Assembly: GCA_963663605.2 (NCBI GenBank) | Contig: CAXXVF010000002.1 | Coordinates: 2,728,001-2,792,000, forward strand | Length of the DNA stretch: 64,000 bases | DNA from: Sporobacter sp963663605 | GTDB lineage: Bacteria; Bacillota; Clostridia; Oscillospirales; Oscillospiraceae | Direction: 5' to 3' | In this document: positions 1 through 8,615 of the stretch, piece after piece | Layout of the letters: every line of letters starts with the position of its first letter | How positions within the stretch are numbered: the first letter of the stretch is position 1 | Translations under genes and position numbers: made by a program | Notes under the pieces: generated by a model | The model's input: the letters and a program-made list of their open reading frames with translations, nothing else | Database searches by the model: none | Told to the model about the DNA's origin: nothing

Positions 1-1
1 T

Positions 2-292
2 CTGAAACAATTGAAGGAAGAGCCCTGCCGATACGGCTTTGTTTCAATCAGCGGCGGCGCGGACGGGCCGAACCCAAAGCTTGAAAACGAGCTTATTAAA
101 CGCACGGGCAAAAAACCCGACGCGCTCATTGACCTGCATATCGCCGACCTGCTGCCGCCCGAGCCGAAGCCTGAAAGAAAAGATACATCGGCATATAAGC
201 TGAGCGACGGCGACGTTGATAAACTGACGAACACCGTTGTCACAACACTCGAAGATTCAATCGGAAACGCGCTGCTGCAGGCAGAAAAATGA
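2..292 (+). CDS. C-terminal part of a flavodoxin-like protein (5' end outside window)
   Basis: The reading frame is open from the first bases of the window, so this is the 3' end of a longer gene. About 96 residues are visible. A hydrophobic strand followed by a glycine-rich turn (GFVSISGGADGPNP), then ELIKRTGKKPDALIDLHIAD and a proline/charged linker, resembles the last strand and helix of flavodoxin-fold proteins. That family assignment is tentative because the FMN-binding N-terminus is not in view. The TTG at position 11 has no ribosome binding site and is not a convincing start. A strong hairpin terminator follows the stop codon immediately. Confidence 0.5.
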   Translation: MKQLKEEPCRYGFVSISGGADGPNPKLENELIKRTGKKPDALIDLHIADLLPPEPKPERKDTSAYKLSDGDVDKLTNTVVTTLEDSIGNALLQAEK

Positions 293-301
293 ATGAAACA
301 A

Positions 302-339
302 AAAACATCTGCGACGTATAAATACGCAGATGTTTTTTT
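302..339. terminator. Bidirectional intrinsic terminator
   Basis: The inverted repeat AACATCTGCG / CGCAGATGTT (arms about 304-313 and 325-334) is followed by T7 on the plus strand and preceded by A5, which gives a T-run on the minus strand. It sits between two convergent genes and can serve both. Confidence 0.85.
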
Positions 340-367
340 ATATAAGGAAAAAACTCGCCGGGTTCCC

Positions 368-1402
368 TCAATTGTTTGCGATATCGTTTGTCAGCGCGCG
401 CACATCGTCCGGATCGGTCGCCCAGCTGGTGCAGAAACGCACGGCGCTGTGGTCTTCGTCTGTTTTCTGCCACAATTCAAAACTATATTTTGTTCGCAGT
501 TTTTCAATAATGCTGTCGGGCAGAATCGGGAACTGCTGATTGGTTGGCGAGTCGACCAAGAACGGATAGCCTTTTTCGATGAATGCGTTTTTTATCTTCA
601 ATGCCAGCGCGTTGGCATGACGTGCCATGTCAAAGTACAGATTGTCTTCAAGCAGTGTGATAAACTGCAGGCCCAGAAGCCGTCCTTTTGCGAGCATCCC
701 GCCCTTTTGCTTGAGGATGTATCGGAAGTCCGTCTTGAGCGCGTCGTTCGTGATGATAAGCGCTTCCCCGAAAAGCATACCGTTTTTGGTGCCGCCGATA
801 TAAAACACGTCGCACAATTGCGCGATTGCCGGCAGGTCAAGGTCGTTTCCGGCGGACCCAAGCGCATACCCCAGGCGTGCGCCGTCCATATAGAGTATCA
901 GGCCGTTTGAGCGGCATATGCGGCTGATGGCGGTGAGCTCATCTTTTGTATAAATGGTTCCCATTTCAGTCGGATTCGATATATATACCAGCTTCGGCTG
1001 AACGGTATGCTCCCGGACCTCGTCTTCGTAATGCGACACATATATGTCCCGTATCTGAGCGGCGGTGATTTTTCCGTCGGAGCTCGGCATGGCGAGGACC
1101 TTGTGGCCGGTCGCTTCTATGGCGCCGCCCTCGTGCGTGTTGATATGGCCGGAGTCGGCGGCAATAACGCCCTGATGCGGGCGCAGGCAGGCCGAGATGA
1201 CGGTCAGATTTGTCTGCGTCCCGCCGACGAGAAAATGCACGTCGGCGCCGGGCTGCCGGCAGAGGTCTTTGATGAGCGATGCAGCCTTTTCACAATACCG
1301 GTCGCAGCCGTAGCCCTCCGTCTGTTCCATGTTCGTTTCGAGCAATTTATTCAGGATTTTTGGATGTGCGCCTTCGCCGTAGTCACTGTTAAAGCGTATC
1401 AT
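368..1402 (-). CDS. Threonine aldolase family protein (PLP-dependent)
   Basis: A 344-residue fold-type I PLP enzyme of the low-specificity threonine aldolase / beta-eliminating lyase family, which cleaves threonine or allo-threonine to glycine and acetaldehyde. Visible signatures are the N-terminal FNSDYGEGAHPKIL, the glycine-rich LVGGTQTN cofactor loop, the LYMDGARLGYAL segment carrying the PLP-contacting Asp and Arg, and YIGGTKNGM containing the Schiff-base lysine. The ATG at 1402 was chosen because GGAGGGATATA precedes it. A longer frame starting at 1432 has no ribosome binding site. The gene stands alone, convergent with the gene to its left and divergent from copA. Substrate preference cannot be read from the sequence. 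Confidence 0.88.
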   Translation of the reverse strand: MIRFNSDYGEGAHPKILNKLLETNMEQTEGYGCDRYCEKAASLIKDLCRQPGADVHFLVGGTQTNLTVISACLRPHQGVIAADSGHINTHEGGAIEATGHKVLAMPSSDGKITAAQIRDIYVSHYEDEVREHTVQPKLVYISNPTEMGTIYTKDELTAISRICRSNGLILYMDGARLGYALGSAGNDLDLPAIAQLCDVFYIGGTKNGMLFGEALIITNDALKTDFRYILKQKGGMLAKGRLLGLQFITLLEDNLYFDMARHANALALKIKNAFIEKGYPFLVDSPTNQQFPILPDSIIEKLRTKYSFELWQKTDEDHSAVRFCTSWATDPDDVRALTNDIANN

Positions 1403-1533
1403 TATATCCCTCCGTGGTGGATTTTTATACAAAAAACGTCCGTATTATAAGAATGGTGTTACGGACGCTTTTAATATACACCGAATAATCAGAAAAATAA
1501 AGCGCCGCAATTTGTAAAAGATATATTAAACGG

Positions 1534-1562
1534 TTACGGCAGCATGTAAAAAAAGGTATAAT
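1534..1562 (+). promoter_or_regulatory. Candidate promoter of copA
   Basis: A perfect TATAAT lies at 1557-1562 with a poor -35 (TTACGG, 1534-1539) 17 bp upstream. The weak -35 would suit a regulated copper promoter. No CsoR or CopY operator was recognised with confidence. Confidence 0.45.
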
Positions 1563-1602
1563 ATATATATTAAATACATTGTTTCCGTAAGGAGGGTTGA
1601 CG

Positions 1603-4326
1603 GTGACGGACAAAACATATGCGGTCACAGGCATGACGTGCGCGGCCTGTTCCTCCGCCGTTAAAAAAGCAGTCTCGAAGCTGGACGGCGTAGAGAGCGG
1701 TGATGTAAATCTGGCAACGGAAAAACTGAATATCATATTTGATGAAGAAAAAACGTCGTTTGACGATCTAAAAAAAGCTGTTAAGGACGCCGGGTATGGT
1801 CTGCTGGATGAAACCCCCGTCAAAACGGCCGAGCTGGGCATTGAGGGAATGACGTGCGCGGCGTGCTCGGCAGCCGTGGAGCGGGTGACAAAGAAGCTTG
1901 ACGGCGTGAAGAGCGCGGCCGTCAACCTGACGACGAACAAAGGCGTCTTTGAGTATGACCCATCAAAGGTCAAACTCTCCGAGATCAAGGCGGCCGTGGA
2001 AAAAGCGGGCTATACGCCGAGGGATATAAAACGTGATGAAGTCCGGGACCTTGAAAAAGAACGCATTAAGCGTGAAGAACGCATTATGCGTATCCGCCTC
2101 ATTGCCGCCGTTGTCTTTGCGGTCCCCATACTGTATCTGGCCATGTCGCACATGTTCCCGACGCTCGGCGTGCCGATCCCGTATTTCATAGATCCGCACA
2201 TGCGCCCGCTGACTTTTGCGCTCACCCAGCTGGGACTTACAATGCCGGTCCTCATAGCCGGCAGCCGGTTTTTCACCAGAGGCTTTAAAACGCTCTTCAA
2301 GGGCGCTCCGAATATGGACACGCTCGTCGCTATCGGCACAGGCAGCGCATTTTTATACAGCCTTTTGGCGACGATCAAAATTTGGCTCGGCGACACGGAT
2401 TTTGTAATGTCACTGTATTTTGAATCCGCGGCCGTTGTCATCACGCTCGTTATGGTCGGTAAATACCTTGAAGCGGCGAGCAAGGGGAAGACGTCGGACG
2501 CCATAAAGAAACTGATGCGGCTGCGTCCGGCGACCGCGACGGTCCTGAAGGATGGCAAGGAACTTGAAGTGCCGGTCGAAGAGGTGTCTGTCGGCGACAG
2601 CGTGATCGTACGGCCCGGCGCATCCTTCCCGGTCGACGGCGTCGTGACGGATGGCATATCGACCGCAGATGAATCGCTGCTGACGGGCGAGAGCATGCCG
2701 GTCGAAAAGCAGCCGGGCAGCACCGTCACGGGCGGGAGCATAAACGGGGAAGGGCTTATAACGTTCAAAGCCGCGCGCGTTGGCGGTGAAACGGCGCTGT
2801 CGAAAATTATCCGCCTTGTCGAAGACGCGCAGAGTAAAAAAGCGCCGATTGCCAAACTGGCGGATATCGTTTCCGGCTGGTTTGTGCCGGCAGTGCTTGC
2901 TGTTGCCGTTGTAGCGGCTGTTTTATGGGCAATTGCGGGGAAAGACTTTAATTTCATTCTGACGATTTTCGTATCCGTGCTCGTTATTGCCTGCCCGTGC
3001 GCCCTGGGGCTCGCCACCCCGACGGCGGTCATGGTCGGCACGGGGAAGGGCGCGGACCTCGGGGTCCTGATAAAAAGCGGAGAGGCGCTGGAAACGACGC
3101 ATAAGGTCACGGCGGTCGTGCTCGACAAAACGGGAACGATCACGGAAGGAAAGCCCGCCCTGACGGATATACGGACATACGCCGGTTACGGTGAAACACA
3201 AGCGCTGCTGCTGGCCGCCTCGGCCGAGCGCGGATCAGAACACCCAATCGCCCATGCCATCGTAACGGCCGCCGAAGAAAGAGGGCTTGCGTTAAAGACG
3301 CCCGAGCGTTTCACGGCGGTGCCCGGACGCGGTATCGACGCCGACGTCGGCGGAAAAAGAGTTTTGGCCGGCAATCTCGAACTTATGCGCGATAACAGCA
3401 TCGATATTTCTGCCGCCGACGGCGATGCGCGGTCGCTGTCGCAGTCCGGCAGAACGCTCATGTACGTCGCATCGGACGGGAAGCTGGCCGCCCTGATGGC
3501 GGCGGCTGATACCGTTAAGCCTTCAAGTCGTGAGGCGATACAAAAGCTTAAAAATCTTGGGCTTGATGTATACATGATGACGGGGGATAACAAGCAGACC
3601 GCTGAGGCCATCGCCGGTGACGTGGGAATAGAAAACGTCCTGTCTGAGGTGCTGCCGGAGGAAAAGGCCGGCGAAGTCAATCGACTGCGCACTTTGGGAA
3701 AGACGGTTGCCATGGTCGGCGACGGCATAAACGACGCGCCGGCGCTCGTAGAGGCGGATATCGGCATCGCCATCGGCACCGGCACGGATGTTGCGGTCGA
3801 GTCGGCCGACATTGTGCTTATGCGCGGCGACCTGAACAAAGCCGCTGATGCGATCGCGCTCAGCCGGGCGACCATCCGAAACATCAAGCAAAACCTGTTC
3901 TGGGCATTTATTTATAACTCACTTGGGATTCCGTTTGCCGCGGGCGTTGTCTATCTTATCGGCGGGCCGCTGTTAAGTCCGGTGTTTGCAGGGGCCGCAA
4001 TGGCATTTTCCTCCGTTTCGGTCGTGTCGAACGCGCTGCGGCTTAGAAGGTTCAAACCGGACAAAATATCACGCCGCAAAGCATCATATCCCCAAAAACA
4101 TGAAAAGGAGAGACCTGTTATGACAACAATCATTCTCAATGTGGAAGGCGTGTCCTGTGCGCATTGTGAAAACCGGGTAAAAAAAGCGGTCGCGGCGCTG
4201 AAAGGCGTTGCCGGCGTCGAGGTCAGTCTGGCTGAAAAAAAGGTGACGGTCGAGCTGGACACGTCTGCTGTGACAGAGCGGCAGCTCAAAGAGGCTATCG
4301 AGGAGCAGGGCTACGACGTTTTATAG
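1603..4326 (+). CDS. copA: Copper-exporting P1B-type ATPase with C-terminal CopZ-like domain
   Basis: A 907-residue heavy-metal P-type ATPase predicted to pump Cu(I) out across the cytoplasmic membrane. Domains in order: two N-terminal HMA metal-binding domains (each GMTCAAC), membrane helices, actuator domain (LTGESMP), the transmembrane CPC site (ACPCALGLATP), phosphorylation site DKTGT, the SEHP nucleotide-binding motif, hinge GDGINDAPAL, final helices, then a third HMA domain (GVSCAHC) joined by a basic, low-complexity linker. The C-terminal third HMA domain is unusual. The GTG at 1603 is preferred because GGAGG lies 7 nt upstream; a TTG at 1597 abuts that ribosome binding site. Copper specificity follows from CPC plus the CxxC domains and is inferred. 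The codons for the last domain contain their own start site (next entry). Confidence 0.95.
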   Translation: MTDKTYAVTGMTCAACSSAVKKAVSKLDGVESGDVNLATEKLNIIFDEEKTSFDDLKKAVKDAGYGLLDETPVKTAELGIEGMTCAACSAAVERVTKKLDGVKSAAVNLTTNKGVFEYDPSKVKLSEIKAAVEKAGYTPRDIKRDEVRDLEKERIKREERIMRIRLIAAVVFAVPILYLAMSHMFPTLGVPIPYFIDPHMRPLTFALTQLGLTMPVLIAGSRFFTRGFKTLFKGAPNMDTLVAIGTGSAFLYSLLATIKIWLGDTDFVMSLYFESAAVVITLVMVGKYLEAASKGKTSDAIKKLMRLRPATATVLKDGKELEVPVEEVSVGDSVIVRPGASFPVDGVVTDGISTADESLLTGESMPVEKQPGSTVTGGSINGEGLITFKAARVGGETALSKIIRLVEDAQSKKAPIAKLADIVSGWFVPAVLAVAVVAAVLWAIAGKDFNFILTIFVSVLVIACPCALGLATPTAVMVGTGKGADLGVLIKSGEALETTHKVTAVVLDKTGTITEGKPALTDIRTYAGYGETQALLLAASAERGSEHPIAHAIVTAAEERGLALKTPERFTAVPGRGIDADVGGKRVLAGNLELMRDNSIDISAADGDARSLSQSGRTLMYVASDGKLAALMAAADTVKPSSREAIQKLKNLGLDVYMMTGDNKQTAEAIAGDVGIENVLSEVLPEEKAGEVNRLRTLGKTVAMVGDGINDAPALVEADIGIAIGTGTDVAVESADIVLMRGDLNKAADAIALSRATIRNIKQNLFWAFIYNSLGIPFAAGVVYLIGGPLLSPVFAGAAMAFSSVSVVSNALRLRRFKPDKISRRKASYPQKHEKERPVMTTIILNVEGVSCAHCENRVKKAVAALKGVAGVEVSLAEKKVTVELDTSAVTERQLKEAIEEQGYDVL
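4120..4326 (+). CDS. Internal in-frame start for a free CopZ-like copper chaperone
   Basis: Inside the 3' end of copA and in the same frame, AAGGAG at 4105-4110 lies 9 nt before an ATG at 4120. Translation from there gives a 68-residue protein that is exactly one complete HMA domain with CxxC (GVSCAHC), the usual size of the chaperone CopZ. So the locus may make both a CopA-CopZ fusion and free CopZ. Alternatively, a once separate copZ became fused through loss of the copA stop codon and the ribosome binding site is a relic. The site and domain boundaries are seen directly; use of the start is inferred. Confidence 0.6.
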   Translation: MTTIILNVEGVSCAHCENRVKKAVAALKGVAGVEVSLAEKKVTVELDTSAVTERQLKEAIEEQGYDVL

Positions 4327-4359
4327 TCGAGAAAGCCATTGAGGTGGCTTTCTCGACTA
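4324..4359. repeat. Perfect 15-bp inverted repeat beginning in the copA stop codon
   Basis: TAGTCGAGAAAGCCA (4324-4338) pairs with TGGCTTTCTCGACTA (4345-4359) across a 6-nt loop. No T-run follows, so it is not a standard intrinsic terminator. It may protect the mRNA end or be a dispersed palindromic repeat. Confidence 0.6.
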
Positions 4360-4389
4360 AAGGCGCTCGCCCTGAGGGCTTGAAAAGTA

Positions 4390-4420
4390 GGGTTTCCGGG
4401 AAGTGAATTCCCGGAAACCC
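4390..4420. terminator. Strong inverted repeat between convergent genes
   Basis: GGGTTTCCGGGAA (4390-4402) pairs with TTCCCGGAAACCC (4408-4420) over a 5-nt loop, followed on the plus strand by an AT-rich stretch ending in T5. It lies between copA and the convergent 4524-7019 gene and probably ends one or both transcripts. Confidence 0.55.
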
Positions 4421-4523
4421 TATAATCTGATATTTTTGCCGCCGGGAGCAGACAACGCAGCGTCGCCGGCAAAATTCTTTTGTACGGCAAAACAACGAAG
4501 GACGTGCTGCTTGTTCGGCAGTC

Positions 4524-7019
4524 TTACTTGCTGGCGCTAAATGTGCCGCTTAATAGACCGGACGCCGTATACGTACCCGATATAAACTGGTTCGTCAGTT
4601 CGCCCTTGAATACCATTGCCGATATGAGCTCGCCGCTGTCGTCTTCACCGGTTATGTGTATCTCGACCTTGTTCCCGTCAATGACCATATATCCGTCGAT
4701 CGGTTCGTCGGATACCTCAACCAGGTCGTTGCTGGCGTATTCCTGCCGCAGCTGGATATTGACGACAATATCCTCGTATTGCTCCGACACATCGTCCGCC
4801 GACTGCATCACATAAAGCGTGCCATATACGACCGTGCCCTCCAACGTGAAGCTGTAGTCATCGTTCAGGTCTGCGTCCGGGAAGAGCGACTGGAAGAACT
4901 TTACAAACAGGTCGATAATAAAATTGATGATGCTGTCGACGGCCTCGGATTCGTTAATACGGTAGGCAAAATCCCAGTTTCCGTACAGGTCGAGCGCGTC
5001 GACCTGCGCCTGCGCCTCGCCGAGAACCTTGCCGTCGGCATTGTTTTTCAGGGTACAGGAGATCACAAAGTCACCGGGTTTATCATATGTATATTTGACC
5101 TTCGGTTCGCTCGTTTCGAGCGCATCGCCGGTGCCGAAGTCCCAGACGTACGTGACATCTTCCGGCGCGTCCTTCGCGGTCACGGAGAAGGCCGATTCGC
5201 CGCCGACAACCACGCCGTAGGGGTCCTTGTCAAACCACATGTCGACGGCCTGATCATAAACCACCTTGAACCGCTGGAACTCGATGAATTTATCCGACTT
5301 CCGCGTCGCTGTGATATTGACGAGATTGCAGACATAAACGCCGATATCGTTGATGCCCGGTTCAAGCTCGATCGTGAAATATGCCAAGCCGTGCTCGTCT
5401 GTTTTGGTCTGCTGCTTGTACCCGGTGTCTGTAAGACCCACATATAAGTATACGTCCAGATTGTGATACGGCGTTTCAACGCATATCCGGATTTTATCTT
5501 TATATGGCTCGCCGAGTTCTTTCATGATGTCCGCCGAGTTCAGCTCAAGCGTAGCGGGCAGGTCGACCCATGTCGTTTTGCCCTCGTCGTCCTTCGATTT
5601 TAGATACTGATAAACGCACGTGGGAAACTGGTCGTCCCCGATGGTTTTGTCGAGCATTTTGTCGAATTCAGCCTTGATGGCCGAGTTGTTGATCAAAGCC
5701 GACTGACCGATATAGTAAATGCCGGTATAGGGGAAGTCGTTTCCGGCTTCGATCGCAGCGGCGTTCTGTCCGGAGGAATAAGTGTTGAACTTTGTGCCGT
5801 CAAAGGTGATTGATCGGTTCGTTGCGCCCGGATAATTTGGGTCGGCAATATAGATAGTGTTACCGATGATGGCGTAGGCAACCATTGCGTGTCCGCTGAT
5901 CTGGACCGTGCCGTCCGATTTTGTTTTCTGCCCCCAGATTTCGACATACTGAGGCTCGCCCGTCATCTGCATGGCGTATATGAACGCGTTCATCGACCAG
6001 ATCGGATGGGCCTTGGACAGCTCCTTGCGGTCCTTGCGGAGCCGGGTGTCCCAGTTGATGGCTTTTTGTATCACGGACGCGAAGCGGTAGGCCTCGGAAT
6101 CATCCCGCCAGAATTTACTTGTTGAAATGCCGTAATTATAATTGTCATACAGTCCGTACAGTCGTGGAGCGCCTTCGTTCAGGACCATTTGATTGTAATA
6201 CCACATGGCCGAGACGGACTGGCCGGCGCAGTGGCCCTTCGGCGCGATCAGGGAGCCGAAATTTCTGAACTGCCAGTCGTCGACGCCGGGCGTGAAGCCC
6301 GTGACGACCTCCACGTCCGCGAGGTCCGTCAGCTTGACCTTCGATACGACGATCTCGCAGAAGTGGCTTGTAAACAGCGTGATCCGGTCATTGTCCAAAG
6401 AGATGAGCGGGATGCCCTCGAGCGCCCCCGTTTTTTCATCGTAGTAAAAGCCCATGGCAAACTCGTCATCCGATTTTTCGATCGGTATCGTGACTGCGAT
6501 GCCCTCGTCTGCGAAAACGTCGCCGTTTTCAATTGAGATAAGCGGCGTGACCGGATTGAACAAAGCGCCGAATTTATGGTTTTCAATGGGACGCGTACTG
6601 ATGTCAAAGTCTGTTGCCTGCATATATGCGCCCGACGGTATGTCGATATCAAAACCGTCAAGGATGCCGCTTGTGACGGTGACATGCCCTCCGTCCGGCG
6701 AGACGGTTTCGGAAATAACTTGTGTTTCGGCGCCCAGCGTCATGTTGTCGCTTTTCTTTGTCAGGTACTTATATCCGATGAACCCGCCGATCAGCAGTAC
6801 GATCACCAGGAAAACGATCAGCCCTGTATGCCGCTTTTTAGGCCTGAAACCGGCATTTTTCCGCCATTTTTTTTGAGCCTTGTTAATGGGGTATCTGCGC
6901 CCGTTTTCGATGAATATGTCCTGAGGAAAAAGAGCGCCCTGAGCCATCATATTCAGGAGTTCCTGCGCCGAGTAGGGACCGGACTGGGCCCCGTTTCGGA
7001 ATAAATACCATGTCCGCAT
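4524..7019 (-). CDS. Membrane-anchored GYF_2 / cysteine-peptidase-like / PKD protein
   Basis: An 831-residue protein with an unusual domain order. Residues 1-50 (WYLFRNGAQSGPYSAQEL) are a GYF_2-type domain, expected in the cytoplasm. A basic stretch and one membrane helix follow at about 66-86, placing the rest outside the cell. Around residue 255, GHCAGQSVSAMWYY has the Cys-in-helix look of papain-like or C39-like enzymes, and QISGHAMVAYAIIGNTIYIADPNYPG downstream supplies a His and an Asp/Asn in the expected order. A PKD-type Ig-like domain (VTYVWDFGTGD ... YTYDKPGDFVISC) lies near residues 630-690, and the last 130 residues resemble a lipocalin-like beta domain. The start has GGAGG 7 nt upstream. 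Peptidase activity is inferred; a transglutaminase-like or inactive fold is possible. Confidence 0.6.
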   Translation of the reverse strand: MRTWYLFRNGAQSGPYSAQELLNMMAQGALFPQDIFIENGRRYPINKAQKKWRKNAGFRPKKRHTGLIVFLVIVLLIGGFIGYKYLTKKSDNMTLGAETQVISETVSPDGGHVTVTSGILDGFDIDIPSGAYMQATDFDISTRPIENHKFGALFNPVTPLISIENGDVFADEGIAVTIPIEKSDDEFAMGFYYDEKTGALEGIPLISLDNDRITLFTSHFCEIVVSKVKLTDLADVEVVTGFTPGVDDWQFRNFGSLIAPKGHCAGQSVSAMWYYNQMVLNEGAPRLYGLYDNYNYGISTSKFWRDDSEAYRFASVIQKAINWDTRLRKDRKELSKAHPIWSMNAFIYAMQMTGEPQYVEIWGQKTKSDGTVQISGHAMVAYAIIGNTIYIADPNYPGATNRSITFDGTKFNTYSSGQNAAAIEAGNDFPYTGIYYIGQSALINNSAIKAEFDKMLDKTIGDDQFPTCVYQYLKSKDDEGKTTWVDLPATLELNSADIMKELGEPYKDKIRICVETPYHNLDVYLYVGLTDTGYKQQTKTDEHGLAYFTIELEPGINDIGVYVCNLVNITATRKSDKFIEFQRFKVVYDQAVDMWFDKDPYGVVVGGESAFSVTAKDAPEDVTYVWDFGTGDALETSEPKVKYTYDKPGDFVISCTLKNNADGKVLGEAQAQVDALDLYGNWDFAYRINESEAVDSIINFIIDLFVKFFQSLFPDADLNDDYSFTLEGTVVYGTLYVMQSADDVSEQYEDIVVNIQLRQEYASNDLVEVSDEPIDGYMVIDGNKVEIHITGEDDSGELISAMVFKGELTNQFISGTYTASGLLSGTFSASK

Positions 7020-7150
7020 AATTAACCTCCATCATAAGTAGCTGTATTCAGCACTGCAACGTGCCGAATATGCCGGGATACCTAATTAGACATTAATGGA
7101 TAGGAGGGCCTCCTGTCAACAGTCAAATGGATTTTTAGAGATCTTGCCTG

Positions 7151-7177
7151 TTGCGCCGAGCTTTTTTATGATATACT
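7151..7177 (+). promoter_or_regulatory. Candidate promoter of the PucR-type regulator
   Basis: TTGCGC (7151-7156) and TATACT (7172-7177) are separated by 15 bp, about 57 bp before the start codon. The 213-nt divergent gap also holds a short palindrome, AGGAGGGCCTCCT, near 7102-7114 that could be an operator. Confidence 0.4.
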
Positions 7178-7233
7178 GAATTTTACAAAATTTTCTTAAA
7201 GTGCGGTAGAAATAAAAAACAGGAGGATGAGCT

Positions 7234-8529
7234 ATGTCAGGACCAGGAGGTACGCCGGACGGCGGCATTGTCGGTTATGCGACCCAACTCCTTTCCGCAT
7301 TGGGGAATGAGACCGGCGGACTGCATCGGATTATAAGCATTGGCTACAGGATGCTGGGCAATCCCATCCTTATTACGGATAAAAGCTGGAAAGTCATTGA
7401 CATGACGGACGAAGTGTCTATCCCGGACGATCGCGACTGGAACGCGTTTTTAGTAAACGGTATGCTGCCGACAGACGCAGTGGCAGCCGGCATCAAGGAA
7501 AACCTGGCCGACCGGATTGAACAAAGCGATATGCCGTTTATCTGGAAGGGCGACGATATGAAATATCCAAGGATGTTTTATAAAGTGATGATAAACAACA
7601 GAAGCGTCGCGACGCTGACCATTATTGAGTTTAATAAGCCGTTTGCTGAAAACGACTGTTTGCTCATGAAGATCTTAGGGGATGCGGTGGCCGCAGAAAT
7701 GCAGAAGAATCAGTTCCAGCAGTATACAAGGGGCCTTTTATACGAGGACTTTTTATGGAATTTGCTTGACGGACGGCTGACCGACCCGAAAGCCGTTGAA
7801 GAACGCGTCCGGACGCTGAATCTTGGGATCAAGAAAAATATATATGTATTTGTTTTTGATCTGAGTGAATACGACAGCAAACAGTTTTCACTGACATATA
7901 TGCGCGATGTTCTGGAAAAAATGATCAGCGGCGGACAGGCGCTGATCTATGACAACAAGATTGTTATAACATCCAGTTACACCAGAGCACAGGACATTTT
8001 CAAAAAAGAGCTTGAAGACCTCAGTCAGTTCCTCAAGGAATACAACATCCGCTGCGGGATATCCCGCCGGTGTGTCCAGCCGTCCGAGCTGCGGTTCTAT
8101 TATGAGCAGGCGTTGGACGCCATGCGTATCGGAACGTATTTGGATTTTGACCGGTATATCTATCCTTACGGTGCGTATGCTGTTTACCATATCGCTCAGG
8201 TCTGCAACGAAAACGGCGGCATAAAAAAATTCTGCCATCCGGCATTGGAGCTTCTCATCCGGTACGACAGCGAATATGGCACGAGTTTTACAGACAGTCT
8301 TTATATGTATATCCAGCAGTTTAAAAACATCACCAATACGGCAAACGCCCTGCATATGCACCGAAATACGCTGATTTATCACTTAAAGCGCGTTGAGGAA
8401 ATCATGGAAGTCAAGCTGTCGGATTCAAACGTGGTTCAAATGTTAAACCTGTCCTTCAGGCTGCTTGAATACAACAAACAGATTAAGCGGAAGGGAAAAT
8501 GGGATGACGTTCCCGAAAGGGAACAATGA
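7234..8529 (+). CDS. PucR/CdaR-family transcriptional regulator
   Basis: A 431-residue regulator. The C-terminal 60 residues (FKNITNTANALHMHRNTLIYHLKRVEEIM) are the helix-turn-helix typical of PucR/CdaR proteins. The middle part (about 170-320, with ISRRCVQPSELRFYYEQALDAMRIG) matches their degenerate GGDEF-like domain, and the N-terminal 160 residues would sense a ligand. Members commonly control catabolic operons for purines, sugar acids, amino acids or aromatic compounds. The gene is the only plus-strand gene at the edge of a seven-gene minus-strand catabolic island, so it is the obvious candidate regulator, though no site has been shown. ATG 7234 has AGGAGG upstream. Confidence 0.85.
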   Translation: MSGPGGTPDGGIVGYATQLLSALGNETGGLHRIISIGYRMLGNPILITDKSWKVIDMTDEVSIPDDRDWNAFLVNGMLPTDAVAAGIKENLADRIEQSDMPFIWKGDDMKYPRMFYKVMINNRSVATLTIIEFNKPFAENDCLLMKILGDAVAAEMQKNQFQQYTRGLLYEDFLWNLLDGRLTDPKAVEERVRTLNLGIKKNIYVFVFDLSEYDSKQFSLTYMRDVLEKMISGGQALIYDNKIVITSSYTRAQDIFKKELEDLSQFLKEYNIRCGISRRCVQPSELRFYYEQALDAMRIGTYLDFDRYIYPYGAYAVYHIAQVCNENGGIKKFCHPALELLIRYDSEYGTSFTDSLYMYIQQFKNITNTANALHMHRNTLIYHLKRVEEIMEVKLSDSNVVQMLNLSFRLLEYNKQIKRKGKWDDVPEREQ

Positions 8530-8555
8530 TCTGGAAATTCCCGGCGCCGAAGAAA

Positions 8556-8590
8556 CGGCTGCTTCTTTATGAAGCAGCCGCTTTATTTTT
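8556..8590 (+). terminator. Intrinsic terminator
   Basis: CGGCTGCTTC (8556-8565) and GAAGCAGCCG (8571-8580) form a 10-bp stem with a 5-nt loop followed by CTTTATTTTTA. It ends the regulator gene and may also act on the convergent aldehyde dehydrogenase transcript. Confidence 0.8.
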
Positions 8591-8615
8591 ATGCAGGCTG
8601 GCCACCCTGCCGTGT

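Noticed and set aside
4295..4495. Small minus-strand open frame between copA and the 4524-7019 gene
   Set aside because: Covers the inverted repeats, has no ribosome binding site and unlikely composition.
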